In this document: positions 46,467-56,194 of the stretch, one piece after another | Layout: every line of letters starts with the position of its first letter | Position numbering within the stretch: position 1 is the first letter of the stretch | Assembly (NCBI RefSeq): GCF_003045775.1 | Contig: NZ_PXNS01000010.1 | Location: 124,001 to 188,000, forward strand | Reading direction: 5' to 3' | Source: Halomonas litopenaei | GTDB taxonomy: Bacteria > Pseudomonadota > Gammaproteobacteria > Pseudomonadales > Halomonadaceae | Length of the DNA stretch: 64,000 nucleotides | The notes under the pieces: generated by a model | The model's database searches: none | Told to the model about the DNA's origin: nothing | What the model saw: the letters and a program-made list of their open reading frames with translations, nothing else | Program-made: the position numbers and the translations under genes

Positions 46467-47741
46467 ATGTCACATCCCACCTACATCGCTGCACCGGACG
46501 ACTGTCTATTGCGCAAGGACGAACACCGACGCTGGCTCGCCAAGACCGGGATGCGCCTGCTCGAGTTCGGCGCCGCCGCCGAGCACCCCCAGGGGGGCTA
46601 CGGCTGGCTCGATATCGAGGGCAAGCTGGACGCCGCGAGGCCGGTAACGACCCTGCAGACCGCGCGACTCACCCATGTGTTCTCGCTCGCCCACCGCCTC
46701 GGCGTGCCCTTCGCCCGCGCCAAGGTCGAACACGGCATCGCCGGGCTTGGGCTGCTCGCCGACGAGCAACACGGAGGCTGGTACCAGGGACAGCAGGAGC
46801 CCGGCGCCGCCACCATCAAGCACGCCTATACCCACGCCTTCGTGGCGCTGGCCGCCTCGTCGGCGCATATGGCGCTGGGCAGTCGCGAAACCCGCGAACT
46901 GCTGGATCGGGCCATCGACGTCATCGACTGCCACTTCTGGTCGGACGACATGGGGCTGTGCCTGGAAAGCTACCAGCGGGACTGGACGCAGCTCGACGAC
47001 TATCTCGGTGCCAACAGCAACATGCACTCGGTGGAGGCCTATCTGGCACTGTGCGACGCTACCGGAGAGCTACGTTGGCTCGATCGTGCGGTGGCGATCG
47101 CCGAGCGCTTTATCCACACCCACGCCCGCCAGCATGATTACCTGGTCCCCGAGCACTTCGATCGCCGGATGACGGTGCTCTACGACTTTCACAAGGACCT
47201 GCCCGCCGATCAGTTCCGGCCCTTCGGCCTGACGCCAGGACATTCGCTGGAATGGTCGCGCCTGCTGCTCAACCTGGAGGCATCGTGCCTGAGGCACGGA
47301 CGACCAGCGCCGGCCTGGCTGCTGGAGGACGCCGAAGGGCTGTTTGCCGCCGCCGCCAAGCATGGCTGGCAGGCCGACGGGCAGCCGGGCTTCGTCTACA
47401 CCCTGGACTGGGACAAGCGTCCGGTGATCGCCGCCCGACGCCACTGGGTCACCAGCGAGGCGGTGGGGGCGGCGCATGCGCTGCTGGCGCGCACCGGGCG
47501 TCAGCAGTATGCCGACTGGTACGCCACCTGGTGGGCCTACATCGATCGCCACATCATCGATCATGACCGGGGTGGCTGGATTCACGAACTCGACGAGAGC
47601 AGCCAGCCCCGCGCGCGCTACTGGCCGGAAGGCAAGCCGGATATCTATCACGCCTTTCAGGCGACCCTGCTGCCCCTCCTGCCGCTGGCGCCGACGCCGG
47701 CCAGCGCTCTGGCCCATTCGCCCTGGGGTGGGTTGATATAG
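46467..47741 (+). CDS. AGE-family sugar epimerase/isomerase
   Basis: 424 residues, GGAGG before the ATG. (alpha/alpha)6-barrel protein of the N-acylglucosamine 2-epimerase/YihS/mannose isomerase family. Catalytic His259 (TPGHSLEWSRL) and His395 (PDIYHAFQ) have nearly the spacing of the two catalytic His of YihS, and RRHWVTSEAVGAAHAL matches D-mannose isomerases. It is divergent from the GntR-TRAP-uxuBA operon and shares its regulatory region. No uronate isomerase (UxaC) gene is in the window, so it may interconvert a 2-epimeric aldose/uronate and a ketose such as mannuronate and fructuronate; this is inference. Confidence 0.88.
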   Translation: MSHPTYIAAPDDCLLRKDEHRRWLAKTGMRLLEFGAAAEHPQGGYGWLDIEGKLDAARPVTTLQTARLTHVFSLAHRLGVPFARAKVEHGIAGLGLLADEQHGGWYQGQQEPGAATIKHAYTHAFVALAASSAHMALGSRETRELLDRAIDVIDCHFWSDDMGLCLESYQRDWTQLDDYLGANSNMHSVEAYLALCDATGELRWLDRAVAIAERFIHTHARQHDYLVPEHFDRRMTVLYDFHKDLPADQFRPFGLTPGHSLEWSRLLLNLEASCLRHGRPAPAWLLEDAEGLFAAAAKHGWQADGQPGFVYTLDWDKRPVIAARRHWVTSEAVGAAHALLARTGRQQYADWYATWWAYIDRHIIDHDRGGWIHELDESSQPRARYWPEGKPDIYHAFQATLLPLLPLAPTPASALAHSPWGGLI

Positions 47742-47855
47742 GCAGGGTTGATCCAGACAGGGTCGTGCTGGAGAGGGCCTGTCTTAGCAACGTTTCAACT
47801 GGCTCTGCTTTAAAGGAAATCGATCGGGTAGCCGGTGCAGCAGCCGCTGCTGTCG

Positions 47856-47936
47856 CCTGAGATGCCCGGGAGCTTGAAGCGAAGATGGCGCTGCGGTGGC
47901 GGCGTGCTCAGGCCACGGAGGCAACGGCATCTCAGG
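47856..47936. repeat. long-loop inverted repeat at the lipoprotein gene 3' end
   Basis: Perfect 11-bp arms cctgagatgcc (47856-47866) and ggcatctcagg (47926-47936) around a 59-base GC-rich loop. The right arm covers the lipoprotein stop codon. It may end transcription from either side; no T-run. Confidence 0.45.
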
Positions 47937-49671
47937 GCATATGGTCTGCTCGGGAGCCGGCGAGGGCGTGGCCGTCGACGGTGGGGTGGCCGGGACTGCG
48001 GTCGGTGTCTGTGCCGGCGGTTGGCGAGTCGGCAGGTGCGTCGCCTGCGAGCGGGCCTTCGCGCCCGGGTACCGGCACCACCATCATCCAGTCGAGCCCG
48101 GCGGCGATCGGCGCAAGGCGCATGCCGTCGCCCAGTGCGACCACGGCGTCTCCCAGTTCGCTTAACGGGCGACTGGACATCGGCGCCTGCACCACGGCGT
48201 CCGCCAGGCGGTTGACGCCGTCCTGCTGGGCGCTGGTGACGGGGTCAAGCGTGCCTCCCAGGCGATCGGCCAGCGTCTCGATGCGGGTATCGGCCTGCGC
48301 CAGCCCCTCGACCAGGGTGTCGGCCAGGGGCAGCAGCCGGTTGCCGGTCCTGTCGAGGCCCTGATCGACGCGCCCAAGGGTCGTGACACCACTGTCCAGG
48401 CTGTCCGCCAGCACCAGACCCTGCAAACGCCCGGACAGGTCCTGGCCGGCATCGACCAGCCGTCCGACCTCCTCAAGGGTGGTGCGAGTGTCGCCTACCA
48501 GCGATGACAGATTGGCCGACATGTCGCCCAGTTGCTGGGCCGGGGCCAGGGCGAGTGTCACCCGGTCGTCGAGCATGTCGCCGGGACGCGTGACCATGAC
48601 GCCGAACTCACCGGTCAGGCCCACCGCCTCGGTGGCCAGCATCTGACTCAGGCTGCCTCGGCCCAGGTCCGCCGCTGCCGTGAGCGTGCTGCGCTCATCG
48701 TTTCCGATACTCTCGACCAGTCCGACGACGGCCTGCTCATCCAGCCGGGGGATGCCGCTGTGGCTGATCCCGCCATGGCGCAGCGCCGTGCGCGCCGCCA
48801 CCCCTTGCAGGCTGGTCTCATCACGCTGGCCTCCCAGCACCTGACCGGCCAGGGCGACCCACTGGCCGGCACGACTCAGCCCACTGGCGGAGGCGTCGAC
48901 CAGGGCGTTGCCGGTGGTGGCGCTGACGTCTGACAGCGCATCGCCTCCGGCGACGATCAGGTCCGCCGCCAGGCTTGGCCACAGCAAGGAGTCGGAGGTG
49001 ATCAGGATCGGTTCCAGGCCGAGCTGGATAGCGCTAGCCACTCGGGTGGTCAGTGACTGCTCAAGATCGCCCCATGGCTCCTCGAGATCGAGTTCCTGCT
49101 GTCCGATGCCCAGCGTGCTGGTCAGGCGACGTCGATAGCCGTCCAGTGACAGCACCCGCTGCAGCCGGTCATCGAAGCGATGCAGTAACGGCAGAGCAGC
49201 GACGCTGTCGAGCACACCCTCAACCGCTTCCAGAGATCCCCCCAGTGGTCCCTCAAGGTAGGCCCCGGTGCTTGCCAGGGCGGACTCGGTAGCGCTGGCC
49301 CATCCGTTGGCACCGACAGCACGGGCCACGGCGGTTCCTTGAGTCGTGAACTGGTTGGCGGTCATCCGTCCGATCCCCCCGGCCACCAGCTCGGCGGAAC
49401 GGGAGGCGCTGGGCAGCACCGGGCTGGCCGAAAGGTGCTGTCGGTCGCCGGAAATCTGATCACGCTGAACGATCTGTACCGACGACTGGAAGCCGTGACC
49501 CGCAAGGGGGGCTGACGTCATCTCGGTGGCTGGTCTGGTGGCTGTTCTGGTGGCGGACGCTGCTGGCGAGAGAGGGGAGTGCTCAGCGCAGCCGGTCAGC
49601 AGAACGGCCAGAACGGTTACCGCTATCCATCGTGGCAATCGAGCCGCCTGTGCGCTGGGCTTGAGGATCAT
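47932..49671 (-). CDS. large lipoprotein of unknown function
   Basis: 579 residues from ATG 49671. Lipoprotein signal with VLLTGC, Cys28 lipidated. I do not recognise a domain. The second half (about 380-510) is a series of amphipathic helices rich in Leu, Asp, Ala and Gly (LSSLVGDTRTTLEEVGRLVD, LLPLADTLVEGLAQADTRIE), reminiscent of the long helical tails of MlaD/MCE-type or coiled periplasmic proteins; the region 200-350 is similar in style. The C-terminus is Pro/Gly/Asp-rich and probably disordered. Monocistronic. A structural or envelope-transport role is only a guess. Confidence 0.75.
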   Translation of the reverse strand: MILKPSAQAARLPRWIAVTVLAVLLTGCAEHSPLSPAASATRTATRPATEMTSAPLAGHGFQSSVQIVQRDQISGDRQHLSASPVLPSASRSAELVAGGIGRMTANQFTTQGTAVARAVGANGWASATESALASTGAYLEGPLGGSLEAVEGVLDSVAALPLLHRFDDRLQRVLSLDGYRRRLTSTLGIGQQELDLEEPWGDLEQSLTTRVASAIQLGLEPILITSDSLLWPSLAADLIVAGGDALSDVSATTGNALVDASASGLSRAGQWVALAGQVLGGQRDETSLQGVAARTALRHGGISHSGIPRLDEQAVVGLVESIGNDERSTLTAAADLGRGSLSQMLATEAVGLTGEFGVMVTRPGDMLDDRVTLALAPAQQLGDMSANLSSLVGDTRTTLEEVGRLVDAGQDLSGRLQGLVLADSLDSGVTTLGRVDQGLDRTGNRLLPLADTLVEGLAQADTRIETLADRLGGTLDPVTSAQQDGVNRLADAVVQAPMSSRPLSELGDAVVALGDGMRLAPIAAGLDWMMVVPVPGREGPLAGDAPADSPTAGTDTDRSPGHPTVDGHALAGSRADHMP

Positions 49672-49845
49672 GAGGTGTCCAGCCGTCTGATACCGGCAAT
49701 AGTGCACCAGACTATCGACAAAACGGGCGAGATCGTGGACGAACTTTGCTATAGCAGGCGTGTTGCCGGCATGGATGAGCGCTAGGAGCGAGTCATTGGC
49801 AGTTAACCTGCCCGGGATCGCGACAGGGTCGACCGGGCAAGAGGA

Positions 49846-50427
49846 TCAGGCGAGCAGGTGGTGATACAGGGTGGTGGCGCCGATGGCGATCAATACCAGC
49901 CCTCCGATGATCTCGGCACGCGGCCCCACCGTCTTGCCGAGCCGGCGTCCCAGCAGCATGCCCAGGGTTGCCATCAGGGTGGTGGCGCCACCGATCGCCA
50001 GTGCCGTCACCCAGATGTTGGCGTTCATGAACGCCAGACCTACGCCCACCGCCATGGCGTCCAGGCTGGTGGTGATCGCGGTGGCGATGATCAGCCACCA
50101 GCGGGTGCGATCGCTGGTCGTGCCGCAATCGCAGCTGGCGCAGTCCTTGGGGGCGGGAGCGAGGCCACTGTGGATCATCTTGCCGCCGAGGGCGAGCAGC
50201 AGGAAGAAGATGATCCAGTGATCCCAGTGGGCAATGGTGTCATAGGCGCTGGTGCCGAGCAGCCAGCCGATGATCGGCGTCGTGGCTTCCACCAGACCAA
50301 ACAGCAGGCCGGTCTGCAGGGCCACCACGAAACGCAGCCGACGCACGCAGGCACCCTTGCTGACCGAGGCCGCAAAGGCATCGGAAGACAGCGAGAAGGC
50401 GAGCAGCAGGGTCGAAGTGGGCGTCAT
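49846..50427 (-). CDS. mntP: manganese efflux pump
   Basis: 193 residues, six membrane helices in two repeats. Both signature repeats are present: AFSLSSDAFAASVSKGA and ATSL-type ITTSLDAMAVGVGLAF, with the conserved Asp residues in the membrane. The loop has a CASCDC cluster not found in E. coli MntP. The start is taken at the ATG matching the E. coli protein start. It exports Mn(II) to prevent overload. I could not find the Mn riboswitch that precedes E. coli mntP. Confidence 0.93.
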   Translation of the reverse strand: MTPTSTLLLAFSLSSDAFAASVSKGACVRRLRFVVALQTGLLFGLVEATTPIIGWLLGTSAYDTIAHWDHWIIFFLLLALGGKMIHSGLAPAPKDCASCDCGTTSDRTRWWLIIATAITTSLDAMAVGVGLAFMNANIWVTALAIGGATTLMATLGMLLGRRLGKTVGPRAEIIGGLVLIAIGATTLYHHLLA

Positions 50428-50804
50428 GAAGGTGCGAATCCGGCGGTTGCCTGTTGAAAATACGTGATGTCGCTGAAAAAGCCTCGTGCCCAGCGTCACG
50501 ACCGATATTCCAGGCGTTGGCTATGGACACGATAGCGAATTTGCATGGCGATATTAGCGCGCAGGCTGACAGATGCAACTCTTTACCAAGGCTGCAAGTT
50601 TAAGCCAAAACAAAGACATATAGCCGTGACTATACCTTATGGCAGCGGCAAGAAAAGGAGAGGCCAGAGGCGCACTATTGCCCGCTGGCGGGTAATCCCG
50701 AGGCGCGACAAAGCGGCAAGGTCGTCGAGGCCCTTTCCCCGATAAACGAGCAAGAAGATGCATTGGCAGCGGCAAGAATGTTGGTTCTCGGGAAGAGAAG
50801 ACGG
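50428..50804. other. 377-bp intergenic region upstream of mntP, structured
   Basis: No gene is convincing. It contains a 15-base direct repeat tggcagcggcaagaa at 50639 and 50763, which bounds a GC-rich stretch with an inverted pair attgcccgc/gcgggtaat (one mismatch) inside gaggcgc...gcgcctc-like flanks. The part next to mntP (50520-50640) is AT-richer and probably holds its promoter. I did not see the GGGGAGUA signature of a yybP-ykoY riboswitch. Confidence 0.4.
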
Positions 50805-51035
50805 TCAGGATTTCAAGGCGTCTTCCAGCATCTTTACGATGACGAGGCCGGCCTTGGCGGGCAGGTTGTCGCCGGCATAGTGGCGAATGGCTGCGACCTC
50901 TTCGCGAAGCTTTAGATGCCGAGCTCTGAGGTGTTCGAGTTCCTGTTCAAGGAGCTCCATTCCATCCATTCCAACCGATGCAAACTGGGCAGCCCGAGGT
51001 TCGAGGGAGTCGTCAAATGGCGTGGTCACTGTCAT
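50805..51035 (-). CDS. small coiled-coil hypothetical protein
   Basis: 76 residues from ATG 51035; an upstream in-frame start at 51077 or a downstream Met (MDGMELLEQ) are alternatives because no good ribosome site is seen. The centre ELLEQELEHLRARHLKLREEVAAI is a heptad-like helix; no membrane segment or signal. Function unknown. Confidence 0.5.
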   Translation of the reverse strand: MTVTTPFDDSLEPRAAQFASVGMDGMELLEQELEHLRARHLKLREEVAAIRHYAGDNLPAKAGLVIVKMLEDALKS

Positions 51036-51236
51036 CTCCGGACCAGGACAAGGGCACCGCCGGGCAGGCGAGACCATCGGAGAATCCTGGTTATTGAAGT
51101 GTGGCGTATCTCTCCTTGTGGCGATATAGGGATCAGGGGGTAGTTCGCCTGTAATGACGAGGTAATCAAACCATTAATCCGTCACGATCATGATATTGCG
51201 ACTCAGGCATTCGACCGACACGCGGTCGAGCCAGGC

Positions 51237-52118
51237 TCAGGCCTGGTCCTGAAACTCGGGCACGGCGACTGCGTCGTTGTGGGTGACGACCTCCTCGAGC
51301 TGTTGGCAGAAGGTGTTGAAGGCGTCGCTCGCATGTCCGGGGCGCCGGTGCATCTCGATTTCCACCTGGCCGAGCGCCGGCAGGCCCTGCTCCTCGCCGA
51401 GAATCCGACAGCCCGCCGGTACGCTGCGGGGTGTCTTGACGGTGATCGCGAGCCCCGCCTGGACCGGCAGGTTGATGCCGGTGGGGGACTGGCTCGAGTA
51501 ACGCAGTTCCCAGGCGCGTTCCTGACGCCCCAGGGCGGCGAGGGCGTGGGCGCGAAAGATGCAGCCTTCGGGATTCAGTGCCAGGGGCAGTCGGCTGCCA
51601 CGGGTAGGATCGGCATCTTCTGCCGCGACCCACACCATGGGTTCCCAGCCGAGCAACTGGCCCGATTGCGTCGGTCCGTGGCGGATCGACAGGACCACGT
51701 CGAGCAGGCCCTGCTGGAAGCTGTCCACCAGGTCGGCACTGATGCCACAGATGACCTCGATGCGGGTATGCGGATAGGCCTCGGCGAACCGGGGCAGCAG
51801 TTCCGGCAGGTAGGCGCTGGCCTGTTCCTCGGAGGTGCCGATACGAATCTTCTCGCCGTGCTGGCGGTCGCCGAGTGCCGCCCTGGCCTCGTCCTCCAGC
51901 GTCAGCATGTGTCGCGCATAGGGCAGCAGCCGTTCACCGTCGGACGTCAGCAGCACGCTGCGGCTGGTGCGCTCGAACAGCGACTTGTGCATCTGGTCCT
52001 CCAGTCGCTTGATCTGCAGGCTGACGGCGGACTGGGTGCGGTGCAGCACGCGGCCGGCGGCGCTGAAGCCCTGGCACTCGGCCACGGTGACGAAGGCGCG
52101 GAGCAGGTCGGTATCCAT
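51237..52118 (-). CDS. LysR-type regulator of the PhyH/M24/semialdehyde dehydrogenase operon
   Basis: 293 residues. Winged helix (1-60; CQGFSAAGRVLHRTQSAVSLQI) and substrate-binding domain (about 88-290) with KIRIGTSEEQASAYLPELLP. Divergent from the dioxygenase gene with 105 bp between starts, the normal position for the operon's activator. It belongs to the IlvY/CysB-like LysR group by style, not close to DddR. Inducer unknown. Confidence 0.88.
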   Translation of the reverse strand: MDTDLLRAFVTVAECQGFSAAGRVLHRTQSAVSLQIKRLEDQMHKSLFERTSRSVLLTSDGERLLPYARHMLTLEDEARAALGDRQHGEKIRIGTSEEQASAYLPELLPRFAEAYPHTRIEVICGISADLVDSFQQGLLDVVLSIRHGPTQSGQLLGWEPMVWVAAEDADPTRGSRLPLALNPEGCIFRAHALAALGRQERAWELRYSSQSPTGINLPVQAGLAITVKTPRSVPAGCRILGEEQGLPALGQVEIEMHRRPGHASDAFNTFCQQLEEVVTHNDAVAVPEFQDQA

Positions 52119-52131
52119 AATCGATGAGCCT

Positions 52132-52152
52132 TTGAAATAAGTGATATCTCAA
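52132..52152. promoter_or_regulatory. LysR-type operator candidate
   Basis: TTGA (52132-52135), 13 bases, TCAA (52149-52152), with an inner gatatc, between the divergent LysR and dioxygenase starts. A TATTAT -10-like element follows at 52164. Confidence 0.4.
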
Positions 52153-52223
52153 CCATTCATTTCTATTATGAAGAGGCGCTCTCTATCCTGTCCAACATCA
52201 CTTGAGACAGGCAGGAGTTCCTC

Positions 52224-53102
52224 ATGCAGGCCACCGATGCGCCCACCACTTCCTCGCTGGACGGTCTGATCGACCTTGAGCACTACCCGATTCATGACCT
52301 GGACGGCGAGTCCGGACGGGCGCTGATCCAGCGCTGTCACGAACAGCTGGCCGACGATGGCTGTGTGGTACTCAAGAACTTTGTCCCCGAGGAGGCGTTG
52401 GCGCGGCTGGAGCGCGAGACCGAGCGGCTGTCGCCCGAGGCGCACTACAACCAGACCGAGACCAACCCCTACAACAATGCCGGCGATCCCGAGCGCCCGG
52501 CCCGCCATCCGCTCAATCGCTTCGACGATCGCACCAACGGCTTTGTCGCCGGCGATCGCATCGGCGAAGACACCATCATTCGCCAGGTCTACCAGCACCC
52601 GGACTTCCAGCGCTTTATCGCCACCGTGGTGGGCATGGAAGAGATTCATCAGTACGCCGACCCGCTGGCGGACCTGGTGGTCAACGTGCTGAGAGAGGGC
52701 TGCCAGCATCCCTGGCACTACGACACCAACGAGTTCATCGTCACCATGATGACCCGCCAGTCCCATGGCGGCGGCCGTTTCGAGTATGCCCCGGGCATCC
52801 GCAGCCCCGAGGGTGAGAACTTCGACGAGGTCGAACAGGTGCTGGACGGCGACCGTTCGCGGCTCAAGGCGCTGGACCTTCAACCGGGTGACCTGCAGGT
52901 GTTTTTCGGCCGCTATTCGCTGCACCGGGTGACGCCGGTGGAAGGCCAGAAGGAACGTCACACCGTGATCTTCGCCTACGCCAAGGAACCCGGCTTCATC
53001 GGTCGCCCCGAGCGTGCCCAGCGCATCTTCGGGCGCATGGCGCCGATTCACGAGACCCTGTTGAAGGAAGGCATGAATCGCAGTGATTCGCTGGCCGACT
53101 GA
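52224..53102 (+). CDS. PhyH-type 2OG-Fe(II) dioxygenase
   Basis: 292 residues, GGAG before the ATG. Iron triad H165-x-D167 (HPWHYDTNEF) and H234 (YSLHRVTP), with R245 eleven residues later (KERHTVIFAY) for 2-oxoglutarate: a complete active site. The N-terminal part (DDGCVVLKNFVPEEAL) is the usual phytanoyl-CoA dioxygenase-like start. Family members hydroxylate small molecules such as ectoine or halogenated and amino substrates. Followed at 86 bp by a DddP-like M24 enzyme and then an MmsA-type dehydrogenase, so its product is probably converted to a C3 semialdehyde; substrate unknown. Confidence 0.85.
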   Translation: MQATDAPTTSSLDGLIDLEHYPIHDLDGESGRALIQRCHEQLADDGCVVLKNFVPEEALARLERETERLSPEAHYNQTETNPYNNAGDPERPARHPLNRFDDRTNGFVAGDRIGEDTIIRQVYQHPDFQRFIATVVGMEEIHQYADPLADLVVNVLREGCQHPWHYDTNEFIVTMMTRQSHGGGRFEYAPGIRSPEGENFDEVEQVLDGDRSRLKALDLQPGDLQVFFGRYSLHRVTPVEGQKERHTVIFAYAKEPGFIGRPERAQRIFGRMAPIHETLLKEGMNRSDSLAD

Positions 53103-53188
53103 GCCCACGCCGATGACATCGAAGCCGAGCACGTAAAGGCTCGGCCTGTGCCCCTTGCGACCCCGCCATATTCGAACAGGACCCTGAC

Positions 53189-54472
53189 ATGAGCATCGTC
53201 GATTTCGACAACCTGACCGACAACGAGCCGGACCATATTCCGGTCGTGCCCTCTGCGCCGATGGCCAACGGCGACAGCATCCCCACCGCCTTCGATCCCA
53301 GGCAGCTGCGCGCCGGGCGCCTGGCGCGGCTGCGCGCGACGATGGCGGAGCAAGGCTACGCCGCCATGGTGCTGTTCGACCCCAACAACCAGCGCTATGC
53401 CACCGGTTCGCGCAACATGTTCGGCTACTTCCTGCGCAACTCGACCCGCTACATCTATGTGCCCCTGGAAGGGCCGGTGATCCTGTTCGAGTACCCGGGC
53501 AGCGCCCACGTCTCTACCTGGCTCGAGACCATCGATGAATCGCGCACGTCCAAGGTGGTGTGGTCCGCCGTCAACCAGCGCGACAACCTCTCTTCGGACC
53601 CCTTCGGTGTTGAGATCGCCGAACTGATCGAAGAGCACGGACGCGGCAACCGCAAGATCGGGCTGGATCGCTGTGCGCTCAACCTGGCGCGCTCACTCGA
53701 GGCCCAGGGCCTCGAGGTCTTCGACTGCATGCAGGACACGCTGCACTGTCGGCGCATCAAGACCCCCGAGGAGATCGCCTGTCTGGCCCAGTCCATGGCC
53801 GGCAGCGAGGCTGCGGTGGCCGAGGTCGAGGCGGCGATCAAGCCGGGCATCACCGAGAACGAGCTGTTCGCGATCATGTACGGCAACGTCATCCGCCAGG
53901 GCGGAGAGTTCATCGAGACCCGTCTGCTGTCGTCCGGCCCGCGCACCAATCCCTGGTTCAACGAAGCCAGTGACCGGGTCATTCGTCCGGGCGAGCTGGT
54001 GGCGCTGGACACCGATACCATCGGTTGTCACGGCTACTATTCGGACTTCTCGCGGACCTTCCACGTCGGCCCGAATCGCCCCAGCGCCTACCAGAAGGAG
54101 CTGTATCGCATGGCCTACGACCAGGTGCACCACAACATGGGCATCTTGAAGCCGGGCATGAGCTATCGCGAGATCGCCGAGCAGGCCTGGAAGATCCCCG
54201 AGCGCTTCCTCGACCGTCGCTATCCCTCCATCATCCACGGCGTCGGCATGCACGGTGAAACCCCGCTGGTCGCCCACCATATGGACTTCGATCGCTTCTC
54301 CAAGGATGGCGTTCTCGAACCCGGCATGGTGGTGTCCGTGGAGAGCTACATCGGCGAGGTGGGTGCCGCCGACGGGGTCAAGCTGGAAGAAGAAGTGCTG
54401 ATCACCGACAGCGGTGTGGAAAAGCTGTCCCGCTATCCCTTCGACGAGGCGCTGCTCGACCGCCAGTTCTGA
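53189..54472 (+). CDS. M24 metallohydrolase/lyase, DddP-like
   Basis: 427 residues of the pita-bread fold. Metal ligands D274, D276, D286 (ALDTDTIGCHGYYSD), H350 (IIHGVGM), E385 (VVSVESYIGE) and E400 (KLEEEVLI) match DddP in kind and spacing, and blocks such as RGGE/RQGGEFIETRLL, SSGPRTNPWF and RYATGSRNM read like DMSP lyase DddP. The Asp six residues after the metal His that is reported as the catalytic base of DddP is replaced here: positions 355-357 are His-Gly-Glu. It may therefore be a peptidase, amidase or a lyase with another substrate. Second gene of a LysR-controlled operon. Confidence 0.82.
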   Translation: MSIVDFDNLTDNEPDHIPVVPSAPMANGDSIPTAFDPRQLRAGRLARLRATMAEQGYAAMVLFDPNNQRYATGSRNMFGYFLRNSTRYIYVPLEGPVILFEYPGSAHVSTWLETIDESRTSKVVWSAVNQRDNLSSDPFGVEIAELIEEHGRGNRKIGLDRCALNLARSLEAQGLEVFDCMQDTLHCRRIKTPEEIACLAQSMAGSEAAVAEVEAAIKPGITENELFAIMYGNVIRQGGEFIETRLLSSGPRTNPWFNEASDRVIRPGELVALDTDTIGCHGYYSDFSRTFHVGPNRPSAYQKELYRMAYDQVHHNMGILKPGMSYREIAEQAWKIPERFLDRRYPSIIHGVGMHGETPLVAHHMDFDRFSKDGVLEPGMVVSVESYIGEVGAADGVKLEEEVLITDSGVEKLSRYPFDEALLDRQF

Positions 54473-54565
54473 GCCGCGTCATCTGTGTACCATGCTGCGC
54501 CGGGCCCCATGTGAGATGGCCGCCCGGCGCTGACGCCTTTTCAGAAAGTCATATCGAGAGTTTTG

Positions 54566-56056
<1,491 letters not shown>

Positions 56057-56139
56057 CGCGCTCTCGAGGCCAGGCTCGTCCAGCAAGCGCAGCGTCGGCC
56101 TCGGACCCCCGACGAGGGAGAGCGCCTCAGGCCACCGCG

Positions 56140-56166
56140 AACGCCCACTCCTTGCGAGTGGGCGTT
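56140..56166. terminator. hairpin terminator after the second MmsA-like gene
   Basis: Perfect 11-bp arms aacgcccactc/gagtgggcgtt with a 5-base loop, between convergent genes. T-run poor. Confidence 0.6.
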
Positions 56167-56194
56167 GTCGTATCCGTGGCAGGCGCTCGCGCCC

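Noticed and set aside
50428..50640. yybP-ykoY Mn riboswitch before mntP
   Set aside because: The conserved GGGGAGUA and partner loop motifs were not found on the minus strand.
53189..54472. Naming the M24 gene dddP or doeA
   Set aside because: DddP's catalytic Asp is absent, and the operon lacks the ectoine genes expected beside doeA.
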